Positions 17,440 through 26,028 of a DNA stretch of 64,000 bases are shown here, one piece after another. Positions within the stretch are counted from its first letter, which is position 1, and each line of letters starts with the position of its first letter. The position numbers were made by a program, and so were the translations under genes. The notes under the pieces were generated by a model, which saw only the letters and a program-made list of their open reading frames with translations, searched no databases and had not been told where the DNA came from. Source of the DNA: Cyclobacteriaceae bacterium (GTDB lineage: Bacteria; Bacteroidota; Bacteroidia; Cytophagales; Cyclobacteriaceae). The stretch lies in NCBI GenBank assembly GCA_020832305.1, contig JAFIEV010000066.1, forward strand, positions 1 to 64,000, given 5' to 3'.

Positions 17440-18555
17440 ATGGCAAAAAAAACCATAGCCATTATTTCGGTACTTAAACCACTTGAAGATCCAAGGCATT
17501 TTGAAAAAATGGCCCTTTCAATCGGCCAAACAAATAAATATGAAATTAATATCATAGGTTTTGGCATAAAAAAAATATCAACTCACCAGAATATCCATTT
17601 TCACCCCCTTGGAAAATTCGGAAGACTTCATCCCAAAAGATGGCTTGCACGTGTAAAAACCCTGTTAATATTACTTAAATTAAAACCTGAAGTAATAATA
17701 GCTAATACCCATGAATTACTGATAGTTATGATATTAAACAAAATATTGTTTGGCAGTAAGATCATATACGACGTACAAGAAAATTACTACCGCAACATAA
17801 AGTACGGCCAGGTATTTCCGGCACCCTTGAATATTATATTAAGTTACATAGTGCGTTGTAAAGAAAAGTTATTATTTCCATTTCTCGACTACTGCTTTCT
17901 GGCTGAAAGGTCCTATTATCAAGAAATGAATTTCCTGCAATCTAAAAGCATTATTCTTGAAAACAAATACAAGCCAGGTATACGACCAAAAAGTAGAAAT
18001 TATACTGATAAAAACAACCTCATCTTTGCTTATACAGGGACAATTTCAGTAAATTATGGCATATTCGATGCTCTTAATTTCATATCCACCTGCCGGCAAT
18101 ATCATAAAGATGCGCAACTGATTATACATGGCTACTGCGCCGATACCGGTCTCCGCAAACATCTTTTGGAAAAATGTAGCAGAATGCCGTATATAAAACT
18201 TATAACAGGTGATTTTCCACAGCCTCATGAAGACATCCTTAACACTTTAAATATCAGCGATTTTGCTCTTCTACCCTATCATTTAGGGCCCGAGATCCGC
18301 AATTGCATCCCCACAAAACTATATGAATGCCTGGCACTTCGCGTTCCTGTGATTATCAGAGAAAATGTCTTGTGGAAATCTTTATGTGATCCTTGTAATG
18401 CTGCACTTTATACTGATTTTAATCACTTAAATGACTTTTTTCCCATTAAATTTTCCGAACTGACCCTTTACAACAGTCTGCCTGGAGAGGAAATTCTCTG
18501 GTCATCTGAAGAGAAAAAACTAATCGAGGCTCTTTTCCACCTTACAATCCTGTAA
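17440..18555 (+). CDS. glycosyltransferase (GT4-like, GT-B fold)
   Basis: About 371 residues with a two-domain GT-B layout: an N-terminal acceptor domain (FHPLGKFGRLHPKRW, ANTHELLIVM) and a C-terminal nucleotide-sugar domain with FAYTGTISVNYGIFDA and a PTKLYECLALRVPVI segment typical of the GT4 donor-binding region. It would transfer a sugar to a lipid, polysaccharide or glycan acceptor at the cytoplasmic face. The ATG at 17440 is chosen over an in-frame GTG at 17416. It stands alone, with no polysaccharide cluster beside it. Confidence 0.85.
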   Translation: MAKKTIAIISVLKPLEDPRHFEKMALSIGQTNKYEINIIGFGIKKISTHQNIHFHPLGKFGRLHPKRWLARVKTLLILLKLKPEVIIANTHELLIVMILNKILFGSKIIYDVQENYYRNIKYGQVFPAPLNIILSYIVRCKEKLLFPFLDYCFLAERSYYQEMNFLQSKSIILENKYKPGIRPKSRNYTDKNNLIFAYTGTISVNYGIFDALNFISTCRQYHKDAQLIIHGYCADTGLRKHLLEKCSRMPYIKLITGDFPQPHEDILNTLNISDFALLPYHLGPEIRNCIPTKLYECLALRVPVIIRENVLWKSLCDPCNAALYTDFNHLNDFFPIKFSELTLYNSLPGEEILWSSEEKKLIEALFHLTIL

Positions 18556-18585
18556 ATCAGGAGTAATTTTTTTAGCAATATTAAA

Positions 18586-18601
18586 TTTAGACACACCTAA
18601 A
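18586..18601. promoter_or_regulatory. distal DtxR-family operator candidate
   Basis: TTTAG-ACACAC-CTAAA is a 5-bp inverted repeat around a 6-nt centre. It has the same arms as the second site at 18685-18700; the two centres are 99 bp apart. It lies 130 bp upstream of the DtxR-family gene. Confidence 0.5.
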
Positions 18602-18684
18602 ATATTCTTTAGTCAGTATTTTTACTAAAGATATTAGCAAATAACATGACATCTTGACAGTTTAACATAAAATCTAAATTAATT

Positions 18685-18714
18685 TTTAGACTTACCTAAA
18701 AACCATTATCTTTG
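18685..18714 (+). promoter_or_regulatory. metal-regulated promoter with overlapping operator
   Basis: TTTAG-ACTTAC-CTAAA (18685-18700, extended to T5/A5 arms over 18683-18702) is a palindrome sharing its arms with the site at 18586. It lies directly upstream of TATCTTTG (18707-18714), a full match to the Bacteroidota -7 element TANNTTTG. A repressor bound here would cover the space between the -33 and -7 elements. This placement and the DtxR-family gene 17 nt downstream point to autoregulation of the operon. Confidence 0.6.
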
Positions 18715-18731
18715 ATGTCAAATAAACGGTT

Positions 18732-19391
18732 ATGAGTCTTAGTTTTGCTGAGGAAAATTATTTAAAAGCGATTTACCTGCTTTCCAAAAATGGAACAGAA
18801 ACCGTGAGTACTAATGCCATTTCTGAAATGTTGCAGACCAGGCCTGCATCTGTTTCAGATATGATTCGAAAGCTTTCAAACAAAGGGGTAATTCTCTACC
18901 AGAAATATCAGGGGGTTTCTATTTCGGAGGAAGGTAAAATAATGGCGCTCCGGGTAATAAGAAAGCACAGATTATGGGAAGTCTTTCTTGTAGAAAAATT
19001 AAAATTTAACTGGGACGAAGTTCATGAAGTGGCAGAACAACTTGAGCACATACGTTCTCCCCTGCTGATTCGACGTCTTGATGAATTTCTTGGATTTCCC
19101 AAATATGATCCACATGGAGAACCCATACCTGATGAAGCCGGAATCATTCAGGAAAAAAAAAGTATTATGCTTTCTGAAGTGGCTGAAATGATTCAAGGTA
19201 TTGTATGTGCCGTCAATGATTCAAATCCTTTGTTTTTAAAATATCTCGACCGAATGGGTATCTATATTGGTGCTGGAGTAAGGGTTGTTGAAAAAATTGA
19301 TTTTGACGGGTCAATGGTTGTTCTTATTGACAATAAACAAAAAGTTTCTATTTCCAGAGAAGTTTGTGAAAATCTTTGGCTTTCCATTTAA
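18732..19391 (+). CDS. DtxR/MntR-family metal-dependent transcriptional regulator
   Basis: A 219-residue regulator: an N-terminal winged helix (AEENYLKAIYLLS, then TRPASVSDMIRKLSNKGVI as recognition helix), a dimerisation/metal domain with KHRLWEVFLVEKL and EQLEHI (His and Glu ligands), the conserved DPHGEPIPD, and a C-terminal FeoA/SH3-like domain (MGIYIGAGVRVVEKI). With bound Mn2+ or Fe2+ such proteins repress metal uptake. It is the first gene of the metal transporter operon, 10 nt from the next, and has two matching palindromes upstream. Analogous to TroR in gene order. The specific metal is not settled. Confidence 0.93.
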   Translation: MSLSFAEENYLKAIYLLSKNGTETVSTNAISEMLQTRPASVSDMIRKLSNKGVILYQKYQGVSISEEGKIMALRVIRKHRLWEVFLVEKLKFNWDEVHEVAEQLEHIRSPLLIRRLDEFLGFPKYDPHGEPIPDEAGIIQEKKSIMLSEVAEMIQGIVCAVNDSNPLFLKYLDRMGIYIGAGVRVVEKIDFDGSMVVLIDNKQKVSISREVCENLWLSI

Positions 19392-19401
19392 TAATTGCAG
19401 G

Positions 19402-20358
19402 ATGCGGAAAATCTTAATTATTGCTATAGTCATAGTTAGTTGCTCTTGCCGTGAAATTTATCAAAGACCTAAAGTTGCTGGTGATAGAATCAAAATTGTT
19501 GCGACGACTTCGATCCTGGGAGATGCACTTAAAAATATTGTCGGTGACAAAGCAGAAATTTTTATACTTATGGGTGCAGGTACTGATCCGCATATGTATA
19601 AACCCGCCTATGCCGATGTGAGAAAGTTAATAGAATGCGACGCCATATTTTACCATGGGCTGCATCTTGAAGGAAAAATGGAAGATATGCTGGTGAAATT
19701 GCAAAGAATCAAAAAAGTAGTAAGGTTAAGTGATGCCCTTTCAGAAAGTGATCTTTTTTACATGGATGATAAAAAACGATTGCCCGACCCACACATCTGG
19801 CACGATGTAAATTTATGGCAGCTGTGCATGCTATATGCCGCAAAGGCAATGGCTGAAATAGATGAAAAAAATACCAGCTATTATACATTGCAGTCTGAAA
19901 AATATTTGCTTGAGTTGCGGCAAACTGACAATTTAATAAGAGACATAATAAAAGACATACCTCCGAAAAAGCGAATTGTGGTAACCGCCCATAATGCTTT
20001 TGGATATCTTGGACGAGCTTATGGACTAGAGATGAAATCATTAAAGGGCATTTCAACTGTATCTGAATTTGGACTTTATAACCTGAGTCATATGATTGAC
20101 TATATTATTGAAAATGAAATCATGGCTATATTTCCGGAAAATTCAGTTCCTGAAAAGCTGATGTTTGCTCTCGCTGAAGGCTGTGAAAAAAATGGCTGGA
20201 AGGTTTGTATTGCCCCTGCATTGTATTCTGATGCCCTGGGTGATGCAGGTGGAAAAGCAGGCACCTATATTGACATGGTTTTGTTCAATATAGAAATTAT
20301 TGCAGAATATTTAAAAAAAACAGCTCATGATCATACATGTGGATCAACCCGTAGTTGA
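19402..20358 (+). CDS. troA: TroA-like metal ABC transporter solute-binding lipoprotein
   Basis: About 318 residues beginning MRKILIIAIV with a lipobox at VSCSC, so a surface or periplasmic lipoprotein. It belongs to the cluster 9 (A-1) metal-binding family. Ligand positions read as three histidines and an aspartate: DPHMYKP, PDPHIWHD, VTAHNAFGYLGRAYG and SDALGDAG. This matches TroA or ZnuA more closely than PsaA-type proteins, which have Glu in the third place. A longer reading from 19285 would overlap the regulator gene. I chose 19402, 10 nt after that gene ends, because the signal peptide starts there. Zn2+ or Mn2+ is the expected cargo. Confidence 0.92.
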   Translation: MRKILIIAIVIVSCSCREIYQRPKVAGDRIKIVATTSILGDALKNIVGDKAEIFILMGAGTDPHMYKPAYADVRKLIECDAIFYHGLHLEGKMEDMLVKLQRIKKVVRLSDALSESDLFYMDDKKRLPDPHIWHDVNLWQLCMLYAAKAMAEIDEKNTSYYTLQSEKYLLELRQTDNLIRDIIKDIPPKKRIVVTAHNAFGYLGRAYGLEMKSLKGISTVSEFGLYNLSHMIDYIIENEIMAIFPENSVPEKLMFALAEGCEKNGWKVCIAPALYSDALGDAGGKAGTYIDMVLFNIEIIAEYLKKTAHDHTCGSTRS

Positions 20359-21115
20359 AGTTCATGATTTAACGGTTACATATGAACGCCGCCCTGTTTT
20401 ATGGGATATAGACTTTACCTTGCCCGGAGGTATACTGGCCGGAATCATTGGTCCGAATGGCGCAGGAAAAACCACACTCATAAAAGCAGCCATGGACCTG
20501 GTTGTACCGGGGAGTGGATTTGTGAGGCTTTTTGGTAAGAGTCTGAAAGAGGTTCGTTCTAAAGTTTCATATGTTCCTCAGCGAAGAACTGTAGACTGGG
20601 ACTTTCCTGCCTCGGTATATGATGTGATTTTGATGGGTACCTATCCGTCACTTGGCTTATTCAGGTACCCGCGAAAAGCTGAAAAGGAATTGGCTTTAGA
20701 TGCCTTGCGAAAAGTAGAGCTCGAAGACTTTAAAAACCGGCAGATTTCACAGCTCTCCGGGGGACAGCAACAAAGGGTATTTCTTGCCAGGGCACTCACG
20801 CAAAATGCCGACTTGTTCTTTATGGACGAACCTTTCGCCGGCGTAGATGCTGCTACTGAAAAAACCATTATAAAAGTTTTACAGGAATTGACAAGTCATG
20901 GTAAAACGGTGGTCGTCGTACATCACGATTTACAATCTGTCGCGAAATATTTCGACTGGACAATCATGATTCACAGCAGGCTTATTGCCAGCGGTCCAAC
21001 ATCTCAGGTTTTTACACCCGAACTGGTTGAAAAAACTTATGGTGGCAAACTCGACCTGTTGACCGAAGTGGCTCATTTATTACAAACAGAAAAATTACCG
21101 CCCCGGGAAGATTAG
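20327..21115 (+). CDS. troB: metal ABC transporter ATP-binding protein
   Basis: A 262-residue ABC ATPase with Walker A GPNGAGKTT (near residue 42), the Q-loop YVPQRR, signature LSGGQQQR, Walker B LFFMDEP and the H-loop VVVHHD. It powers transport by the two permeases downstream. It overlaps the binding-protein gene by 32 nt, and the next gene starts 14 nt after it, so the operon is tightly packed. Family and role are clear; the exact start could be a few codons later. Confidence 0.95.
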   Translation: MIIHVDQPVVEVHDLTVTYERRPVLWDIDFTLPGGILAGIIGPNGAGKTTLIKAAMDLVVPGSGFVRLFGKSLKEVRSKVSYVPQRRTVDWDFPASVYDVILMGTYPSLGLFRYPRKAEKELALDALRKVELEDFKNRQISQLSGGQQQRVFLARALTQNADLFFMDEPFAGVDAATEKTIIKVLQELTSHGKTVVVVHHDLQSVAKYFDWTIMIHSRLIASGPTSQVFTPELVEKTYGGKLDLLTEVAHLLQTEKLPPRED

Positions 21116-21129
21116 TAAAAAAAAAATAT

Positions 21130-22425
21130 ATGATAGCGGAGCGTCTGGCAGAATTTCTGAGTTTTAGCGACCCCATTCTACTGAGTGTGACACTGGGGGT
21201 GGTTTTGCTTTCATCTACCTCAGCCATAGTAGGTACTTTTACATTTTTAAGAAAGCAAGCCCTCGTAGGTGACGCTGTTGCACACTCTGTACTACCTGGA
21301 ATTTGCCTGGCCTTTATTATAGGTGAATCAAAAAACCCCATTTACCTGATAATTGGTGCTTTTATTACAGGCTGGCTATCGATAAATTTAATTCATAAAA
21401 TAACTAAAACCACCCGTTTAAAGGAAGACACGGCCATCGCTCTGGTTTTATCTGTGTTCTTTGGCGTGGGTATCGTATTACTGACCTACATACAACATTC
21501 CGGAATTCCAGGTCACAGCGGACTCGACCACATCTTATTTGGCCAGGCTGCTGCCATAACCAGATCTGATGTGCATGTATTTGGTATGGTTTCGATTCTG
21601 CTGATTACAAGTGTTTTACTTTTTTATAAGGAGCTTAAAACCACCGCTTTTGACAGTGATTTTGCCAGGTCAGCCGGTATGAAAGTATCTTTTGCCGACC
21701 TGATGCTGACAACGCTTACTGTATTGGCGGTAGTTACAGGTATACAGGCTGTTGGGGTGGTTTTAGTAGCGGCTATGTTGATAACTCCTCCTGCGGCTGC
21801 CAGGTATTGGACACATGACCTTCCTTTAATGATTATTTTATCTGCCATATTTGGTGCTGTTTCGGGCTTCATGGGTACACTGGCATCATATGTACTTCCA
21901 AATATGCCTACTGGTCCATGGATAATAGTCACCATTACTGGTATCGCCTTTTTTTCTTTTATTTTCGCTCCTGGTAAAGGGGTTTTGTTCCGATTATATC
22001 ATCAGTTTAAGGTCAGACGTCGAATGCTTACCGAAAATGTACTTAAAGATATGTATATGGCAGGTGAAAAGCGTGGAAATCATAATAATGCATTTACTTT
22101 ACCTGAAATAGCGGCCCACCGCAGGATGCATAAGGAAAAACTACAAAGTGGTTTAAATAAATTATATCTTGACCGATTTCTGAAAAAAGATGAAAATGGC
22201 TGGCATTTTACCATTTCAGGCTTAAATAAAGCCCGCCGACTTGTAAAAATACATCGATTGTGGGAAACTTATTTGACCCGCTATGTTGGTATAGCTCCAG
22301 ACCATGTTCACGATGATGCTGAAGCAATTGAACATTATATAACCCCGGAACTGGAAAAAAAGCTTACCGATGAACTCGACAGGCCTGAGAAAGATCCGCA
22401 TGAATCTGAAATCCCTTATGATTAA
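21130..22425 (+). CDS. metal ABC transporter permease fused to a DtxR-like domain
   Basis: Residues 1-285 form an ABC-3 permease with eight or nine membrane spans and the KQALVGDAVAHSVLPG and TGIQAVGVVLVAAMLITPPAAA motifs. Residues about 295-431 form a cytoplasmic DtxR/MntR-like extension: a winged-helix-like part (ALPEIAAHRRMH-type spacing), then HRLWETYLTRYVG, AEAIEHYITPELEKKL and DPHESEIP, keeping the His and Glu metal ligands. The total of 431 residues is well above the second permease (290). Bacillus-type MntC permeases have similar length, so the fusion is an old variant. The domain could sense cytoplasmic metal and gate transport; that part is inference. Confidence 0.9.
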   Translation: MIAERLAEFLSFSDPILLSVTLGVVLLSSTSAIVGTFTFLRKQALVGDAVAHSVLPGICLAFIIGESKNPIYLIIGAFITGWLSINLIHKITKTTRLKEDTAIALVLSVFFGVGIVLLTYIQHSGIPGHSGLDHILFGQAAAITRSDVHVFGMVSILLITSVLLFYKELKTTAFDSDFARSAGMKVSFADLMLTTLTVLAVVTGIQAVGVVLVAAMLITPPAAARYWTHDLPLMIILSAIFGAVSGFMGTLASYVLPNMPTGPWIIVTITGIAFFSFIFAPGKGVLFRLYHQFKVRRRMLTENVLKDMYMAGEKRGNHNNAFTLPEIAAHRRMHKEKLQSGLNKLYLDRFLKKDENGWHFTISGLNKARRLVKIHRLWETYLTRYVGIAPDHVHDDAEAIEHYITPELEKKLTDELDRPEKDPHESEIPYD

Positions 22426-22430
22426 TCGTT

Positions 22431-23303
22431 ATGGATGCTTTTTTTGTAATACTTACAGGTAGTCTGGTAGCAGTTACCTGCGGCATTTTAGGCATTTTTC
22501 TTATGCTAAGAAGAATGGTGATGATTGGTGATGCCATTTCTCATTCTGTATTACCCGGAATAGTGATTGCCTTTCTGATTTCAGGTAGCCGGGATGGACT
22601 GGCTATGTTAATCGCGGCTGTGATTACAGGATTGCTTACTACATTTATTATTCAATTTATTCATGAAAAGGGTAAACTACAGGCCGACGCTTCTATTGGT
22701 GTTACCTTTACCTGGCTTTTTGCCATTGGGATAATTCTGATCAGTGTTTTTGCCGATTACGTTGATTTAGACCAGGAATGTGTCTTGTATGGAGAAATTG
22801 CCTATGTGCCGATTGACCTTTGGATATTACCCTCTGGCATCATAATGGGGCCCAGGTCTGTATATATGTTGGGAACCGTGTTGCTGATTGTTGTCATAAC
22901 CATCCTATTTTTTTTCAAAGAGTTTTATATGGTAACCTTTGACCAGGATTTTGCTGTTTCTACCGGGCTTTCTGTAACCTTATGGCATTATATTCTTATG
23001 GCTTTGATTTCATTGACCACGGTGGCATCTTTCGAATCGGTCGGCGCAATTTTGGTAGTGGCCTTTCTGGTTGCACCTCCGGCATCTGCCTATCTTCTAA
23101 GTGATGATTTTAAAACCATAATCATTCTAACTGTCTTTATCGGTATCATTGTTGCCATTAGCGGATATTTTCTTGCTGTTTATATCAACAGTTCAATATC
23201 TGGCTCGATGACAGTAATGGCAGGCATCATTTTTGCAATTGCATGGTTACTCGCTTTCAGAAGACGAAATTTTCAAAAATCATTGAAAATAATTAAATTT
23301 TGA
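22431..23303 (+). CDS. metal ABC transporter permease (second subunit)
   Basis: A 290-residue ABC-3 family permease with about eight membrane spans, the MIGDAISHSVLPG motif near residue 35 and the ESVGAILVVAFLVAPPASA motif near 200. It lacks the DtxR-like extension of its partner and so probably forms a heterodimer with it. It begins 5 nt after the preceding gene and is the last gene of the operon. No terminator follows in the next 90 nt. Confidence 0.94.
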   Translation: MDAFFVILTGSLVAVTCGILGIFLMLRRMVMIGDAISHSVLPGIVIAFLISGSRDGLAMLIAAVITGLLTTFIIQFIHEKGKLQADASIGVTFTWLFAIGIILISVFADYVDLDQECVLYGEIAYVPIDLWILPSGIIMGPRSVYMLGTVLLIVVITILFFFKEFYMVTFDQDFAVSTGLSVTLWHYILMALISLTTVASFESVGAILVVAFLVAPPASAYLLSDDFKTIIILTVFIGIIVAISGYFLAVYINSSISGSMTVMAGIIFAIAWLLAFRRRNFQKSLKIIKF

Positions 23304-23400
23304 GCGCAAATATCGATTGATGTTTGTTTTTGAAAAAATATAACAGAAAAATGCAATAAAGAACATTATTTTGCATTATGGGTTAATATAATAGAAATAA

Positions 23401-23949
23401 ATGATATCTATGAAAAAAATACAATACCTCCTAATCGTTTTTGTTTTGAATGTTTCATTTTCATTCACTCCTAAGAAAACGGGTGAAAATCCTGAAAGCG
23501 AAACACAGGTTCAGTGGTACAGTATTGAACAGGTGCAGGAACTTGTAAAAAATGAGCCAAGAAAAGTATTCATTGATGTGTACACCGATTGGTGCGGCTG
23601 GTGTAAAGTAATGGACAAAAATACCTTCACAGATCCCGATATTATAAAGAAATTAAATTCTGATTTTTATGCCGTAAAGTTAGATGGTGAGGGGAAAGAC
23701 GACATTGTTTTCAAAGAACATACATTTAAGTTTGTGGCACAGGGCAGAAAAGGATACCATGAATTGGCCGCGGCCCTGATGAATGGCAAAATGAGCTATC
23801 CGACCACAGTATATCTGGATGAAGAATTACAACCTATTACCATGGTACCGGGATATTTGAAACCTGAGCAAATGGGGCCAATTTTAGATTTTTTCGGAAA
23901 AAACCATTACAAAAGCCAAACCTGGGAAGAATACAACGCGAGAAAATAA
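23401..23949 (+). CDS. secreted thioredoxin-like protein (DUF255-type)
   Basis: A 182-residue protein with an N-terminal signal (MKKIQYLLIVFVLNVSF, probably starting at 23410) and a thioredoxin fold containing the active-site pair TDWCGWCK. It then has VAQGRKGYHELA, SYPTTVYLD with the cis-proline, and a final GYLKPEQM. It would act as a periplasmic thiol-disulfide oxidoreductase or chaperone. No dsbD-like gene is near. The gene is monocistronic and faces nupC across the hairpin at 24074-24099. Confidence 0.85.
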   Translation: MISMKKIQYLLIVFVLNVSFSFTPKKTGENPESETQVQWYSIEQVQELVKNEPRKVFIDVYTDWCGWCKVMDKNTFTDPDIIKKLNSDFYAVKLDGEGKDDIVFKEHTFKFVAQGRKGYHELAAALMNGKMSYPTTVYLDEELQPITMVPGYLKPEQMGPILDFFGKNHYKSQTWEEYNARK

Positions 23950-24073
23950 TTGTTTTCTACAATTAGCCCTCTGACTAACATTAAGAATAGTCATAATATA
24001 TGCCTCATTTCAGGTCCTGCCTATTTTGTATAAAAAGCTGGATTGTGCCGGACTGACGTTAGCACAAAAAGTA

Positions 24074-24099
24074 AATCTGCGTCATATATGGCGCAGATT
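24074..24099. terminator. hairpin between convergent genes
   Basis: An 8-bp perfect stem (24074-24081 with 24092-24099) has a 10-nt loop. It is flanked by an A-run upstream and a short T-rich stretch downstream, and lies between the convergent thioredoxin-like gene and nupC. Likely a bidirectional terminator, weaker than the others in the window. Confidence 0.6.
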
Positions 24100-24116
24100 A
24101 TTTAATGTTTGAAAAT

Positions 24117-25406
24117 TCAGTATGAAACAAGCAGCCCTGCGAGTGTTCCGGTTAGCATGGTCGCCAATGAAGCTGCCAGCAAGGCCCTGAATCCAAGTTT
24201 TGAAAGATTCCCCTGCTGAGAGGGCGCCATTCCTCCTATCCCGCCTATCTGAATGGCAATGGAACTCAAATTTGAAAACCCACAAAGTGCATACGCAGAA
24301 ATAATTTCTGCTTTCGGACTTAATGTACCCTCTGCTTTCATTTTAGCCAGATCAAGGTATGCTACAAACTCATTGATAACCGTCTTCTGGCCAAGAAGAC
24401 TACCTACTTCCAGGGTTTCATTCCAGTTAACCCCCATGGCATAGGCAAAAACCCTGAAGATGCTTCCCAACACATATTGCATAGAAAAACCTTCAAATCT
24501 ACCGTTTGTAGCCTGCACTATGATGCTGTTTAAACCCGTAAATTCTCCGATTACGTCCTTCATTAGAAAATTAACAGCCGCTATTAAGGCTATAAAAGCC
24601 AGCAACATAGCACCAATATTGAGTGCAAGTTTAAGTCCTTCAGAAGCCCCGCGTGCAAATGCATCAATAAGGTTTACGGCCTCTGATTCATTATTAATCT
24701 TGATTTCCCGGGTAATTTTATCCATTTGGGTCTCAGGAATAATGATTTTTGAAAACACGATTGCCGCAGGTGCATTCATAAATGAGGCACTGAGAAGGTA
24801 TGCTGCATATCGGTTTTGCTCTTCCACACTATCCCCTCCGAGAAACATTACATATCCTGCCAGCACACCACCAGCAATGGTTGCCATTCCTCCTGTCATC
24901 AGGCACATTAATTCAGATCGGGTCATATTTTGAATAAATGGCCGAACCAGAAGTGGCGCTTCCGTCTGGCCAAGAAAAATATTACCCGCTGCCGACAAAC
25001 TTTCAGGGCCTGATAAGCGTAAGGCACGCGTCATTACCCATGCAATAGCTGCCACCACCCTTTGCAAAATGCCGAGATGATATAAGCCGGCGGTAAGGGT
25101 AGAGAAAAAAATTACCGTAGGTAAAACATTGAAGGCAAAAATAAAACCAAAACTTCCCGAAGCCATTTGGCCAAAAAGAAATTCAGTGCCGGCTGCCGTA
25201 AATGAGAGTAATTTCACAAAAGCTGCTGAAAGGCCATTAAAGACCGCAGCAGCTAAATCAACTTTGGTTATGAGCAATCCAAAAATGGCTTGAATACCGA
25301 TTCCTATAAAAACAAGTTGCCATCTCACTGAGCGGCGGTCTACTGAAAAAAACCAGGCAATTCCTATTAAAAATGAAATGCCTAAAGCCGCCCTTAAAAA
25401 AATCAT
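24117..25406 (-). CDS. nupC: concentrative nucleoside transporter (NupC/CNT family)
   Basis: This 429-residue protein has about ten hydrophobic helices and the CNT signatures GGMATIAGGVLAGYV and LSASFMNAPAAIVFSK. It would import nucleosides with H+ or Na+ across the inner membrane. It is the last gene of a minus-strand run etfB-etfA-bifunctional nuclease-nupC with gaps of 31, 9 and 10 nt, which I treat as one operon. Length is normal. Nucleoside salvage has no obvious functional link to the electron-transfer genes upstream. Confidence 0.94.
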   Translation of the reverse strand: MIFLRAALGISFLIGIAWFFSVDRRSVRWQLVFIGIGIQAIFGLLITKVDLAAAVFNGLSAAFVKLLSFTAAGTEFLFGQMASGSFGFIFAFNVLPTVIFFSTLTAGLYHLGILQRVVAAIAWVMTRALRLSGPESLSAAGNIFLGQTEAPLLVRPFIQNMTRSELMCLMTGGMATIAGGVLAGYVMFLGGDSVEEQNRYAAYLLSASFMNAPAAIVFSKIIIPETQMDKITREIKINNESEAVNLIDAFARGASEGLKLALNIGAMLLAFIALIAAVNFLMKDVIGEFTGLNSIIVQATNGRFEGFSMQYVLGSIFRVFAYAMGVNWNETLEVGSLLGQKTVINEFVAYLDLAKMKAEGTLSPKAEIISAYALCGFSNLSSIAIQIGGIGGMAPSQQGNLSKLGFRALLAASLATMLTGTLAGLLVSY

Positions 25407-25416
25407 ATACTACAAA

Positions 25417-26019
25417 TTAATTTCGTTTATTCATTTCATCCCTTATTCTGGCAGCATTTTCATAATCTTCTCGCTCCAGGGCTTCATCCAGCATTTTTTT
25501 CAATTTATCGATGGAATAGTCCTTTAATCTCTCATTTTTAGATTTTGTCTGAGACTCTGTCCTTGACGTCTCTGTCTTAAATTCAGGTTCCTTTTCCTCA
25601 CTTTCTTCTTCTGTAAGCAGAATACCGGCTTCCTCCATTATATGTTCAAAAGTATAAATCGGAGCATTAAACCGCAGCCCAATGGCAATAGCATCGGAGG
25701 GCCTGGAGTCGATTTCAAGGGTTCTCAATCCATCATCGCATAAGATTTTGGCAAAGAATACGCCTTCTTTAAGATCTGAAATGGTTATTTCCCTGATGGT
25801 ATAATTGAAACTATTGGCAAACGATTTAAATAAATCGTGTGTCATAGGTCGGTTAGGGATTATTTTTTCAATTTCTATGGCAATGGCCTGGGCCTCGAAC
25901 ATACCTATGATGATCGGCAGGCGGCGTTTGCCTCCTGCCTCACCAAGTACCAAAGCAAAGGAACCAGATTGAGACTGGCTTGCCGATAGTCCTAAAATTT
26001 CTAATTTTATTTTTTCCAC
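25417..26019 (-). CDS. bifunctional nuclease family protein with UVR motif
   Basis: The 200-residue protein has the BFN (DUF151) domain over residues 1-135, with the PIIIGMFEAQAIAIEIE and SRPSDAIAIGLRF motifs. After an acidic linker comes a C-terminal UvrB/UvrC motif (KKMLDEALEREDYENAARIRDEMN, about 170-198). The Arabidopsis namesake has RNase and DNase activity; in bacteria the role is unproven. It sits between etfA and nupC in the same operon. The UVR tail is common in Bacteroidota homologues and may mediate protein contacts. Confidence 0.88.
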   Translation of the reverse strand: MEKIKLEILGLSASQSQSGSFALVLGEAGGKRRLPIIIGMFEAQAIAIEIEKIIPNRPMTHDLFKSFANSFNYTIREITISDLKEGVFFAKILCDDGLRTLEIDSRPSDAIAIGLRFNAPIYTFEHIMEEAGILLTEEESEEKEPEFKTETSRTESQTKSKNERLKDYSIDKLKKMLDEALEREDYENAARIRDEMNKRN

Positions 26020-26028
26020 GTAAAATAT

